NCBI GenBank assembly: GCA_905397405.1
Contig: CAJPVJ010000157.1
Coordinates: 1-35,699 of the forward strand
Origin: Oppiella nova
Lineage: Eukaryota; Arthropoda; Arachnida; Sarcoptiformes; Oppiidae
Reading direction: 5' to 3'
Length of the DNA: 35,699 nucleotides
The number at the start of each line of letters is the position of its first letter. The first letter of the stretch is position 1. The notes under the pieces were generated by a model. The model was given only the letters and a program-made list of their open reading frames with translations, had not been told where the DNA came from and made no database searches. Below, one piece after another: positions 10,798-21,347 of this stretch. Made by a program: the position numbers and the translations under genes.

Positions 10798-12955
10798 ACA
10801 ATTCCCACACAAACACAGGCGATGATACCTACCAGCCCTCATCGACCGACGCCGTGTCCAGTAAGCTGTCAGCGCCGGTAGCGGCGGCACTGGTACTGTT
10901 CAAGTGTCCCGAGCAGTTTGGGTACTACCCGGATGTCACCAATTGTACCAAATATTATGTATGCGTTTTCGGGGAACCCCTACACGAGACCTGTACGGGT
11001 GGACTGTACTTCTCATCGGAACTACAGACATGCGACTGGCCTATAAACGTCCGGTGCGCTACCAATGAACTCAAATGTATGTATAGCTAATATATAATCA
11101 CAATTTTAAAAAATAACTCTATTATCATGCAAAACATACCTGTCCCTATAAATAGACATTCAATAATGTTTTTATAATATATGCACGAGTTTTATGTAAT
11201 TATTATGAAATCATTAATTCTTTGTGTGTTTTTATTGCAATATGTTTTCAATAGTTTTTTCAATTAATTTTAAAATAAGCCATTTATAGCATATGAACTT
11301 CAATACAGTGAACATTGTGTAATGGTAACTTTTTATGTTACATTATATTAAAACTAGTTTTTACAATGCAATTAAAAAAGTGTATTGAAATGTACGACAC
11401 GATTAGGGGTACAGGTGTACTCATATACAATAATGAACACACTTTGCTTAGGTTTGGGTAGGATTTTTCAAACCAAAAACCACAAATTGATTTGTTAAAA
11501 AATATGTGTTAAGCCAGGGTTGGCCAAAAATAATAAGTAAAATTATCTTGCATATTAATGTAGACTAATACGTAGACTTTCCGGATAATTTTTATATAAA
11601 TTACTTTCCTATCTATAATATTTAAGACTTAGAGTTTACAGTTTATTAAATTTAGTATTATAAATAAAATTAAAAAATTGTAGCTTTTTAAGTATAGTTA
11701 AACATATAAAATAAATGGCAGAAACTGCGGTACCGATTATAATAATTTTTGTTAACTTTTTAAACTATAAAATCTAATATAAAAATATTATAGTTTACTA
11801 AACAAAATAGTCACATTAAGTGATTTGCAAAATAAGTTATCATAGCATCAAGTGAAATAAATTGATTAAAAATTGCTATTTTTGTATTTTTGTTGATTTC
11901 AAGTCTCATCAGTGATAAGGAATTAAGACTTTAATTGGAAATTATATTTAAATGAATGAATACCTGAATGAATTGATTTTTATTTATAATCAAGCACACA
12001 TGTGGCTTAGAAAATGTTTTGAATAATCAATTCATTCGTGAAAATAATAAAACATTAATTGAAATATAGTTTTTCAATACTATTATAATAATAATCACTT
12101 GGGTTTGGAATAAAGGGTTAATAAATCGGTTTATTATCGAAATCTGATATGAATTTCAATATAAATAAAAATATTAAGAATTTTGATAAAAATAAAATAA
12201 AAATCTATACAAAAGGCTGTGTTTAATGAACTGTATTTATGAAATTAATTGCAACCCTTTTTGAATTTATCCGGCAGATCTTAAGTGTTTAAACTTCAAA
12301 CTAAATTGAGTTATATTTTTAAAAATAATTTCATTTTTTGAATTTTCATTATAAACATTGTAATTATAAATCATTAAAAAGCGATTATAATTTTTTAATA
12401 TGCATAAAAATATTTTGAATATATTCATTCCTATACAATTATATTAATAACTATTATTTAATTTTTAAAAAAATGTTTATAAACTACCCTACTATTTTTT
12501 ATTTGATACACATATAAAGGCCATTGCTAGTGCTAATGTTAAATCTAATGCTAATTATTAACAATGTCTATTCCTAATTGTTTTATTATAATAAGTAATT
12601 AAAAGTTTTAAAATTATTTCCAAAAATAACAGATAATGGCCACGAGTTCAACGATAGGCTACCTGTGTATAACGTATTTGGGGAACAGGAGGACTCCCGG
12701 CGCCTCGAATACAAAACCCAGGACTACACCACTGACCACAACCACCAAACCTCTAATAACAACCATAACCACAGAGACTATCAAATCAATGATAATCCCA
12801 GATATGAATACAAATCAGTGGAGGAATCAGAGGCCGAGGCTATGGATAGGAATGAGTTTATGAGCAAAAAGCTGATCACAAACCAGTCGGTAGTCGCCAC
12901 CACTACAACCACCACCACCTCTGAGCCGCACGTGGAGGTCGTGGTACACTTATAA
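10798..12955 (+). CDS. Chitin-binding (peritrophin-A/CBM14) secreted protein, CPAP1-like; 5' part missing
   Basis: Two exons are visible, 10798-11076 and 12633-12955. They are joined by a phase-1 GT-AG intron of 1556 bases with a GTATGT donor. The first carries one complete CBM14 domain with six cysteines spaced C-x12-C-x5-C-x9-C-x12-C-x7-C, including FGYYPDVTNCTKYYVC and LQTCDWP, as in peritrophin-A domains. The second exon encodes an Asn/His/Thr-rich, acidic tail with a run of threonines ending in VEVVVHL and a TAA stop. One chitin-binding domain with long low-complexity flanks fits the cuticular CPAP1 class, whose members bind chitin in cuticle or tracheal matrix. The family call is solid; the subclass is inference. 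The frame is already open at the 10796-10797 acceptor (phase 1), so an upstream exon with the signal peptide exists but was not found. Confidence 0.85.
11077..12632 (+). other. Intron of the chitin-binding gene
   Basis: A 1556-base AT-rich GT-AG intron (GTATGT...AACAG), phase 1. I see no other gene in it. Confidence 0.8.
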
Positions 12956-13053
12956 ATTAACATGATAATTATCTTATAATTTGATAAATTTATAAATAAT
13001 GAAATTCAATTCCCAATTCATATAAAATAATATACAACACGTATATATTGTAC

Positions 13054-13059
13054 AATAAA
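13054..13059 (+). terminator. Polyadenylation signal AATAAA, chitin-binding gene
   Basis: AATAAA about 100 bases downstream of the TAA stop at 12953-12955. The hexamer is common by chance in this AT-rich DNA; position supports the call. Confidence 0.5.
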
Positions 13060-13420
13060 TAAAAATTAATAATTATAATACCTATATTTATATACCTGTA
13101 GTAATTAAGAATATTATTAGTAATAATTTATTACAGTATCACAATTCTAAAATACAGTATAGTAAGTTAATCATGGTAAATTCAATATTTTATCCAAAAC
13201 CAATTAATTAATATATTTATAAAATAATAATTTTCAATTATCAAATAAATTAACTCCATTGAAACAAGTGTGACAAACAACACAAGTATTTATATAATAA
13301 GTAAACAACAATTTTCCGTTTTAATACTGTACAGTTTGTCCTTACAATTAACTTTTAATAATTTCCTCCCTTTTCTCTCATAATAATAACCAGTAATTGA
13401 AGCAACATCTAAAACAAGTA

Positions 13421-13426
13421 TTTATT
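13421..13426 (-). terminator. Polyadenylation signal AATAAA, lipase A
   Basis: TTTATT on the plus strand, 55 bases beyond the lipase A stop codon. Confidence 0.5.
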
Positions 13427-13480
13427 TAATGTCTAAATAAATTAATAAGAAAATTAAATTATAAACAGTTAGCGTATGGT

Positions 13481-16400
13481 TTAGCCGGCAAAAAAGTTGG
13501 TAAATGTTTTGTTGGCCAAATTGGATTTGTCGAGTTTCTCAATCACTGCGTTGGTCTTCTCGTAGTCAATGTAATGGATGTCAGCGCTGGCCGACAACGG
13601 CACCAATAGGTCGAGAGGGGCCCCCTTTGCCACGTGATCCAGTTCTGGCCTCGTCTTACAGACCTCGTACTCTATCCGAGTGGACCGTATGATGAGATTG
13701 CCAGCCGAGCCCTCTTTCACGCACAACACATACGAGTTCTCTTCCCTCACTCTTCACACCAAATGAAATACATTTTATAAATAAATGCTTATATTCTGTA
13801 CAATAGTATAATACAAAACTTGGCATCCATATGACTCATGTAATTGATCTCAATGTGATTTATCTTCATTTTCTTGCCGTAATTAGTCCGCCAATTGTCG
13901 ATTGGTTTGGTGAAGGGCTGCCAGAATAGAGTCAACGACTGGAAGTCCACAATCTTGAACTCAAATGTTATGAGAAATGAGTGAATTTCGCCGATTTGTG
14001 TCCCAGTTATGTATCTTTCAAATAACAAACTCTTTTCGGTGCCATTCACTTTGCATTTTACCGTTACTTCCATCACACCTTTCATTCAATCGATTAACAG
14101 TCCATATAATGTAATAATCATTAAGTTTAGTAATATATTGTGAGTATCAGTAGTAGATGGTAATGTATTTATATAAACAAAATACTATAAATGTGTAAAT
14201 ACCTGCCGAGGGATCCGATTCCTCGTGAATATGTAATCCAAATTGATAGTGAAAAACTGTTTACTCAAATATTTGTCACTACTATTGTAGAAGTTTTCAA
14301 TAAAAGTATAATTTTAAAATTACCACAAAATTCTGGTTTGACTGCCGTTTGTATCCAGTATTTATAATTCACTGTTTTTGGGTCAGCCGTGAAATGATTA
14401 TTATAGAAATCAAACTGAAGTCCCATTGGTTGGCACTTGAAATCGGTGCACTGTGTGCATCGGCCCTCTATGAAAGTCTCGTAGTTCAAGCACTCGTATG
14501 CGATTGGCATACATTCGGTGTTATTATTGCCTAAAATGACACATTGTTTTAGTGACAATTGAACCAACATTTAAACATCAATTGATGGCTAAACACCAAA
14601 TACCTAAACTCAATGGAAATATATTTCCTCTCGTGTGAGAACACGACAGCTCTTCGCCCGACGATATGGAGTGTATGATGTGAGCGATGCCTCGCGATGT
14701 CTTGCATCCGGGTTGCATCAGTCCTAACCACATACACAACACACACAGCAATCCATTACAATTCATTTCCTAATCATTCATAATAGTTATACCGCCGTTT
14801 GGGAAGAAATCATAGACCCCGCGCTTGGTGTGACTTCCCATCCCCTCCTGGAAGGACTCAGCGTTGTCTGTGTGCCACACGTCCACAAAGGAGGCGTCAC
14901 TCTTATCCAAATGCATCGTCGCGTTCTCGAAATGAAAGCCAGGTCCTATTTATTATTACATTTAATTCATTATATTTACCACAATATAATTAGAGGCAAT
15001 AATTATCATATAAACTAAATTCATATATCATACATAATTGATTCGTATGTGAATGAGTACATAGTATGACATACCGGCCGGATCTAAGCCAGTAATCCTG
15101 AACACTTGCGGGTCATTGAGCCGTTTGCCGGCGTATCCCACTGTCTGTCCGCCCAGACTATGTCCTATGAGCCAAAACTGATCATTCTTTGTATTGAATG
15201 CTTTGTTTAATGTAGTGATGAAAAAGGCAATCAAAGCGCCGACTACTCTAGTATTAGTTGCCGCCAAATGGTACAACGGAACCATCGCACCTGTAGGTCA
15301 CCAAACATTTCCATTAACAGTTATATAATCCAATTTCTGTATTAACAGCCTACCCTTTTCCCAAACCACCACGATTACATTATAATCTGAACTTTGTTTG
15401 AAAATAAAATCTTTAATTTCCTATAAAATGAAACAAATACAATATAAGTTGAGGAAATGTCATATGAATTTAATTATGATATGAATAATAATAGTATGCA
15501 ATGATGTGATACATACCACCATCCAGGGCTCAAAAGCACTTCGAAACCCATGAACAATGATCGCTGTCTTCAAACTGGGATTAAATGATGACTTTTTGAG
15601 AACCTTTTCGGTGGCATTATAACTGAAATTTTCTGGTTTTAGAGTATTATCGGGCGTGAATATGTGAAATGTGGTCTGGATAAATTCAGGCGCCATTGGC
15701 AACAGTGGTATCGGACGGCGCGTAAAGTCTTGATACTCCATGGCTGCGAAACACCCGATATCGTCAAAACACGTCTTTCCCAATATGTCTGTAAATTTAA
15801 TTTCGTAAATAAAACATTATTTAGAATAATAATAATTTTAGAGATACGATACAATTGTATGATATTGGTAAAATTACTTAATAAACTAATTTAACCTTTA
15901 ATTATAATCAAAATTAATTACATAAAATAAAAACTACTAACTAGATATAGTACATGTACAGTATATCTGAGAGGCCAATCCGAGAAGTATCCGATAAGTT
16001 ATATGACTTACATGTAAAGTTTGAAGCAATATTAGAAGATTAAGATTAAAGCTCTTTCTAATACACTTCTCGGATTGGCCTCGAAGATATACAGTATATA
16101 ATAAAATAAAATAAAATAAAATATAATAAAATGATGTATAATTGACAAGGATATGTGTAAACATAGAAAAGAATAATCAGTGGAAGTGATGATTACTTTT
16201 AAGGAGAGGAACGGTAACCCAAAAGTTGCTTTGTTGGTCCGACTGTTTGTGTGGTTTTGTCTGATTTGTTTGGACGCCTTTCTTGCCTTCCTTACTGTTC
16301 TCTGACTTCTCCTTATAGTCTGCCACTTGAAATATCTTTGAATACATCGATTGCACGAATTTGTTGTAATTCTTATAAAAGGCCGCATTCTTCAAACCCT

Positions 16401-17218
16401 CGGGAACTGCTCCAGTGATCATACCTGTCATTACAAGAATCAAGCATTGCATCATTTTATGTCAAATAATAATAAATAGCTAATAAAATTAATTATTATT
16501 AAATTATATTGTATTATCATTTTGATTTGATACAAAGTAATTAAACATTAAAATACTAAACTAATAATTACAATTACAGTAATTTGCAACAATAAAGCTT
16601 GAAGCTTATTCTTATTTGATTATTTAAAAAGCAATAACTTATATGTCATAAGAATTTAGATTGGCATTAGAGTAAGCATAAGAATTTAGTGCCAGAATAA
16701 TGTATAAAACAATTTATAAGCTGTATTTTTCTGTGTTATTGCAAGTTTAAAATGAGACATTTGTGGACTATAGTGGGTGTTGTGGACATACTCTTAATTT
16801 TACTAAACCCTTTGGAGATGGTGTCCGACATCGAGAACTTTCCGCTTTCTATGTCTTTTGCCATCTTCTCGATCGTCTCATTCTTGACGAATGGCTTAGT
16901 AGTGGTAATAGTGGTGTCGATTGTGGTGCTGTCGCCGTCCTCATCGGACTTACTCGTGTCCGACTTAGTGGTCGCTTCCGTAGTCTCATCGCCCGAACCG
17001 CTAGTTTTGTCGTCGTCTTCAGTGGTAGTGGTGGTGGAGGAGGTGTCGTCGCTCTTACTGTCTTTCCGTTTGTGGTCCACCTTTTCGGTGGTGGTAGTCG
17101 TGTCGTCCTCTCCATCAGCTTCTGTAGTGGTTGTCCGGCGACGACGGCACCCGACATCTCGCACGACACATACTATACTTATGAACAAATAGAGGTATAA
17201 AAACACAACTAATTTCAT
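13481..17218 (-). CDS. Secreted pancreatic-lipase-family protein (lipase A)
   Basis: Reconstructed exons: 17218-16792, 16424-16197, 15788-15517, 15420-15354, 15290-15075, 14945-14793, 14723-14604, 14530-14324, 14256-14203, 14078-13820, 13751-13481. All phases agree and give 757 aa. The start is a strong signal peptide (MKLVVFLYLYLF...) followed by a Thr/Asp/Lys-rich segment. The alpha/beta-hydrolase core then begins at LGKTCFDDIGCF. It has the oxyanion IIVHGF motif, nucleophile Ser376 in GHSLGG, Asp401 in GLDPAGP and His484 in CSHTR, with an intact cysteine pair around the lid. A cysteine-containing C-terminal domain of about 200 residues occupies the place of the PLAT domain. All residues for triglyceride or phospholipid hydrolysis are present; the substrate is not determinable. 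The first exon is the least certain part. An alternative model starts at 16455 (MMQCLILVMTG...) without it, giving 625 aa. Intron 2 carries a short inverted repeat. Confidence 0.85.
15957..16098. repeat. Inverted repeat in a lipase intron (MITE-like)
   Basis: The arms are 15957-15990 and 16063-16098. They share GAGGCCAATCCGAGAAG, and both carry TACAGTATAT at their outer ends. They are about 90% complementary and surround a 72-base AT-rich loop. The whole unit (about 140 bases) lies within intron 2 of lipase A. It resembles a tiny foldback/MITE or a stable intronic hairpin. No clear target duplication was found. Confidence 0.6.
16736..17218 (-). CDS. Thr/Asp/Lys-rich secreted leader: lipase A first exon or separate gene
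   Basis: A 160-codon open frame begins with a clear signal peptide (MKLVVFLYLYLFISIVC). It continues with runs of Thr alternating with acidic and Lys residues, a mucin-like, probably O-glycosylated and disordered segment. A helical stretch (IEKMAKDIESGKFSMSD) follows. Read alone it stops at 16736. However, AAGA|GTATGT at 16792 is a good donor in phase 1, and GACAG|GT at 16425 is a phase-1 acceptor that continues as MITGAVPEGLKN. The decayed paralogue also has a phase-1 acceptor before the equivalent exon. I therefore prefer it as exon 1 of lipase A. If unspliced, it would be an independent 160-aa secreted protein. Confidence 0.6.
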   Translation of the reverse strand: MKLVVFLYLYLFISIVCVVRDVGCRRRRTTTTEADGEDDTTTTTEKVDHKRKDSKSDDTSSTTTTTEDDDKTSGSGDETTEATTKSDTSKSDEDGDSTTIDTTITTTKPFVKNETIEKMAKDIESGKFSMSDTISKGFSKIKSMSTTPTIVHKCLILNLQ

Positions 17219-17614
17219 TTCAGTTTGAGTCGGATTTTTGACGACATATTTAATTAATAATCAAATTTGAGTTACAGTCAGAGCACCCGTATGTGTAAGC
17301 TAGTTAGAAATGTTGTTCTTGTGTCATATGATTCTACATTTACACTCATAATGACCAGGCTATTAACCATTATTTTATTTCAAGTGATACCTATTTAAGA
17401 ATATTCATCATTTGCTTATTTATTATAGTGAATCACTAAAGTATAGCTAATTTTATAATCACGTGTGCCATACAGTAAGGGTTGCAAATAAGAGTTTATA
17501 ATAATTTTATAATTTTTTCTAAAATCGGTCATAAGTTTTATCCACATTTATCAAAATTTAAAATAGATTACATTTATAAAATATAAAACATTAAGTAATT
17601 GTAAAATAAATAAA
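17219..17614. promoter_or_regulatory. Divergent intergenic region, probable shared promoter
   Basis: The 396 bases between the start codons of the leader/lipase A gene (-) and the small secreted protein (+) must hold both promoters if these models are right. I see no unambiguous TATA box or initiator, so this rests on layout only. Confidence 0.4.
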
Positions 17615-18047
17615 ATGAAATTTTATATCATACTAATAGTGGCTGTGATAAACATACTGGTGGTACGGTGCAAACGGATTTGCACAAATGAATGTACACT
17701 ATTATATTTTCATAACAATTTTACACTGATACTATTATACAAACATAATTTAAATCAATTTATATATTTGTTCCCATCCTATGGCAGTTGGCATTGATTA
17801 TGACTGTTCGGAAGCTTATGAGGATAGGGTGGACCTAAACAACATGGAGGGCACTACAGTGGACATTCCCTGGACACCTCCGCCCATCACAGAGACTGAA
17901 CCTGAACCCGTCAAAAAGGAGGAGCACCAGCCCTCTACTGAAGGCGCCCCTCCATCGGCCCAACAACCAGCCGACGGGTTTGCAACCCAACCACCGACAG
18001 AACAAACAGAGGCTGAAGTGGATGCGGGAACCGCTCCCTCTATATAA
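17615..18047 (+). CDS. Small secreted Pro/Glu/Thr-rich protein, unknown function
   Basis: Two exons, 17615-17693 and 17788-18047, joined by a 94-base phase-1 intron (donor T|GTACAC, acceptor GGCAG), encode 112 aa. The first exon encodes a hydrophobic signal peptide (MKFYIILIVAVINILVV). After it come a few cysteines (RCKRIC, DYDCSEAY), then a disordered tail rich in Pro, Glu, Thr and Gln ending in AGTAPSI. No known domain is recognised. The Pro/Thr-rich tail would suit a matrix, cuticle or salivary protein, which is speculation. The donor is not a strong consensus, so the exact join is moderately certain; the second exon is convincing by composition. An AATAAA lies at 18136-18141. Confidence 0.6.
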
Positions 18048-18382
18048 ATGTATCGGTCTTTTGCTATCTTATGGATTACAAACAAATTATTACTAAATTA
18101 TAGAGTTTCCCAACATTTACTTCAAATGTACCCCAAATAAAAATTATTTTTAAATAAAATACTTAATTTTAATATTTCTCTATAAGTATATGAATTATTA
18201 ATAAATAATGAATTATAAATAAAATGAATAAATTATAAATTAAAGATTTGAAAAATAATGATAAATTGATTTAAATTTGATTTAAACCAATATTATTGAA
18301 TCATTCATATTGAACACATTGTTCTGATAAAAGATTACATCTACTACAATTTTTTGTTATAAATTACTATTTGTAATGAATG
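18048..18382. other. Short AT-rich gap
   Basis: The 3' region of the small secreted gene meets the truncated end of the lipase B copy. On the minus strand I looked for the missing lipase exons (the VDVWHTD and CSH regions) and found no trace. Confidence 0.6.
18136..18141 (+). terminator. Polyadenylation signal AATAAA, small secreted gene
   Basis: AATAAA 89 bases past the stop at 18047. Confidence 0.45.
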
Positions 18383-19713
18383 CTACGACTTTTGTGCCAA
18401 ATAATTGGAGTTGTCCTGAAATCCGGGGCCGGCCGGGTCCAGGCCTGTGATGCGGGCCACCTGTGGGTTGTAAAGTCGCCGACCCGCCTGACCCATCACT
18501 TGGGCGCCCAGACTGTGACCCACCAAATAAAACATGTCGTTCTTTATGTGGTATATATCGCACAACCGGTTGATGAAGAAGGCGACCAAACCGCCCATCA
18601 CTTGAGTGTTGGCGGCGGCCAAGTAGTACGAACTGATCTTGGCACCATAACCCCACGCCACCAACACCACGTTGTACTCGTCGTAGAACTGACTGAACAA
18701 TAGATCTTTCATATCCTGAAAAAATCAAAGTTTGATCTTGATCATTTGGTCGCACATTACTAATTAATCGGATGATAAGTATTTACAATTTTAGTTTAAC
18801 AAATACTAGATGTCCTCACATTTTAATTATTCAAAAGCTGTCACTATATTATATAATTTATATCAAATTTAGCTCTTTGATATAATTTAAGCCGAATTTT
18901 ACATTCAAAATACTAATATTTATCAAGCACATACCAGCATCCACTTTTCTACGTCACTAAGAAACCCATGGGTAAAATAAAGGTGGGGAATCGGGGGTCA
19001 AATCCCGTCCCTTCCATGTCTTTCTTCTTAGGGTTGTAACGCAAAATTCTGCCCTTTCTGGTGTTGTTGAGTGTATAGAGAAAAAAGACCGGGTTTATTT
19101 TTTGTGGTGATAGCGGCAGATGATTGAAACCCTTTCCAACCTCTTTGAATTTCACACCAGAATAGCAGCCGATATCCTTGAAACACGTTTTGCCCAATTT
19201 GCCTGTTGTTGCATATTAAAGGCATTAGTTTTATAAATACATTTCTATATCAAATATGAATCATTCACTAAGAACCGATATAAAGTTATTTGATAAAATA
19301 GTATAATATTATAATGATACTGTAAAACTATTGCTATAGTCATATAATTTTTAGAATAAAAGCTTTTAGTAGTTTTCAAAACAATTTACATGATATTGCA
19401 AATACTGTATATTAAGTTATGCAAATGCGAAAATATAAATGTTTTGTAAATGATCAATAGGTAAACAATTGATGAACCGGGTATGAAAAGGAATGGGATG
19501 AGTGTATGAATAGGTATGAATACATACTAACTGTACTGATGGGCACCTTGGCCAGTGCACCCTTGAGGATGGTGTTAGTCTTGTCCCCCTCGACGAACGC
19601 CTGCAATATCCGATCCGAATCATCCGTCTCCTCATCCCGGCTAACATTTCTATGATTAAGTTTCACTGTTTTTGAGTAATTTCTGTAAATTTGTTTATTG
19701 TATTCATCATAAA
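18383..19713 (-). pseudogene. Truncated, frameshifted pancreatic-lipase copy (lipase B)
   Basis: Recognisable exons: 19713-19528 (YDEYNKQ...KVPISTV), 19202-18935 (LGKTCFKDIGCY...) and 18715-18383. They match exons 2, 3 and fused 4-6 of lipase A. The nucleophile motif GHSLGAQ and GLDPAGPGF are intact. In the middle exon the frame slips by one base at the C run at 18965-18967 (plus-strand coordinates). The normal frame hits a stop. The other frame reads HGFLSDVEKWML up to the donor, with the phase expected from lipase A. Two introns present in lipase A are missing. The frame ends at a TAG just after NYLAQKS, so the catalytic His region and C-terminal domain are absent. No signal-peptide exon was found. 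It is most likely a pseudogene; a single-base sequencing error could explain the frameshift but not the truncation. Confidence 0.75.
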
Positions 19714-20487
19714 CTGTAAGCTCATGGTCGGTTAAATTTTCAATACTCTTTAATTTACAAAATACATTCGTTATATATAATGAATAATATTAAAAGATAT
19801 AAATATTTCATAATTGAAATATAAACAGCTCTTTTCTGTTATCATAGACATGTTTTAGGTATGGATTTTAAATTGGTTTCTTAGCAATCATTTTAATTAT
19901 GTGACTTATTAAATGTTAATAATTTCAAAATAATATTATGCATTCGTCAATTAAAAAATAATACAGCACATGTTACAAACAAAAAATTGTGATTATTTAA
20001 TTAAAATAATTATAAACTCTTATAAGAGTATAAGTACTGTATAATATAATGTTAACAATTATAATATAATGTGAATTCTTGATGATTAAGTGCATTGTAT
20101 TCTTGTTTTATAAATACAACACGTTTTGTTTTTAATCTATTAATACTGAGATCATTGATGACAAACATACGATAATCTTTTAAATTTACTTTAAGATAAA
20201 TGAAACTCATTTCACACCCAAAGTCTTATAATTGAATTGATGCCAAATGAGAGGATTGTTTGCATTTATTTTAAACAGAATTTGAGTCAATGATAATGAG
20301 TTTGAACGAGAATTTGGTCTTTAAATAGCATTCACTGCAATACTTTGAGTGTTAGTGAATGTCCTTTCTCTCCCACTGCATCTCAACCTCCCTTTCCTCT
20401 GCTAATGAATATATTAACGTCACAAATGACTTACAAAAATATGAGACAAACACCAAATATTCATCAACATATATATCCATAAACTGG
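19714..20487. other. AT-rich intergenic region
   Basis: This lies between the remnant 5' end of lipase B and the promoter of the next plus-strand gene. An open frame continues upstream of 19713 to about 19760, and an acceptor near 19755 is an alternative start for that exon. A pyrimidine-rich patch at 20358-20400 precedes the TATA box. No other feature is seen. Confidence 0.5.
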
Positions 20488-20494
20488 TATAAAA
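20488..20494 (+). promoter_or_regulatory. TATA box and initiator
   Basis: TATAAAA at 20488-20494 is followed 25 bases on by TCATTA (A at 20513), an initiator-like start site. A 5' leader exon of about 88 bases (20513-20600) then ends at a perfect GTAAGT donor. The arrangement is textbook for a tissue-specific arthropod core promoter. Confidence 0.7.
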
Positions 20495-20886
20495 GTGTTG
20501 TCAAACTTCGTCATTACTCTTGAAAACAGTTTTATAACAAATTTCAAGAACTCATCCCTTCATTACATTTTGTATATCACTTCACATTCAAAACTCAAAA
20601 GTAAGTTATTTTATATTTAATAAATCAGAATTTTTAATCCACTAAACTTATTTTTGGAATTTATACTTGTTTATATGTATTTATTAGTTATCATATTTTG
20701 TTAGCCATATTAGAATACTTAATTAAACTAGAATTTTGAGAATATAATAGACAAATAAAATAGATTTTAAAATATTTTATATATTAATCTGTCTATAAAT
20801 GATAGTTATCTATTTACATGTAAATTATTAAATTTGCGTATTTCATAGTGCTGTACGAAAATATGATAATCTGTTTGCGCACAGGA

Positions 20887-21189
20887 ATGGCAACTGACAT
20901 ATCGGTGACCCGTCCCAACCACTACTACAACGACAACACCTTTATATACCCGGATTACGCGGACGGTTGGTATATCCGGAAGGCGAAGATCGCACCCAAT
21001 AATAACGCCAGAGATGTGTTGATTGATCTGAAGATGAGGACAATGAGATTGGATGGACAGCGCGATTGCGAGCGAGGCCTATATTTGCCGCTTCAGACCG
21101 GATATAAGACAGATATGGTATGGGAGGGACCCGTCGAGTACAAGACCCATAAACCAAAGCACCAACACTTGTATAATAAGTACAGATAA
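20887..21189 (+). CDS. Small basic protein of unknown function (100 aa)
   Basis: The ATG at 20887 lies two bases after the acceptor GCGCACAG, so the whole coding sequence is in exon 2. Exon 1 is a 5' leader (about 20513-20600) and the intron is 20601-20884. The product (MATDISVTRPNHYY...) has 100 residues and no signal peptide. It is rich in Tyr, Asn, Lys and Arg, with a Tyr/Asp cluster (IYPDYADGWY), a single Cys (RDCERG) and a Lys/His-rich end (KPKHQHLYNKYR). I recognise no domain. Codon use is less AT-biased than the surroundings, which supports coding. An AATAAA lies at 21342-21347. Confidence 0.7.
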   Translation: MATDISVTRPNHYYNDNTFIYPDYADGWYIRKAKIAPNNNARDVLIDLKMRTMRLDGQRDCERGLYLPLQTGYKTDMVWEGPVEYKTHKPKHQHLYNKYR

Positions 21190-21341
21190 TTCACATTTGT
21201 TTGTCTATATTTTATTACAAAATTCCTTTTGCTTTATTGCCATATATTCATTGAAAATTAAAAATACCTCTAAAGTAATTTTAAACAATTTGTTTTCAAC
21301 TATACTATTAATGCTTATTAATTGTAATATTTCATTGTCCA

Positions 21342-21347
21342 AATAAA
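21342..21347 (+). terminator. Polyadenylation signal AATAAA, 100-aa gene
   Basis: AATAAA about 150 bases after the stop at 21189, within CCAAATAAAATAAA. Confidence 0.5.

Larger units (their letters stand above)
12956..13480. other. Convergent intergenic region
   Basis: A 525-base gap between the ends of the chitin-binding gene (+) and lipase A (-). It has an AATAAA at 13054-13059 for the plus-strand gene. It also has the complement of AATAAA at 13421-13426, 55 bases past the lipase stop. Nothing else is recognised. Confidence 0.6.

Noticed and set aside
16752-17200. Long plus-strand frames over the Thr-rich leader
   Set aside because: Antisense shadows of the ACN/GAN repeats. The minus frame has the signal peptide and the sensible composition.
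18357-18755. Minus frame of 132 codons and plus frame of 107 codons over lipase B
   Set aside because: Shadows of the frame that encodes GHSLG and GLDPAGP.
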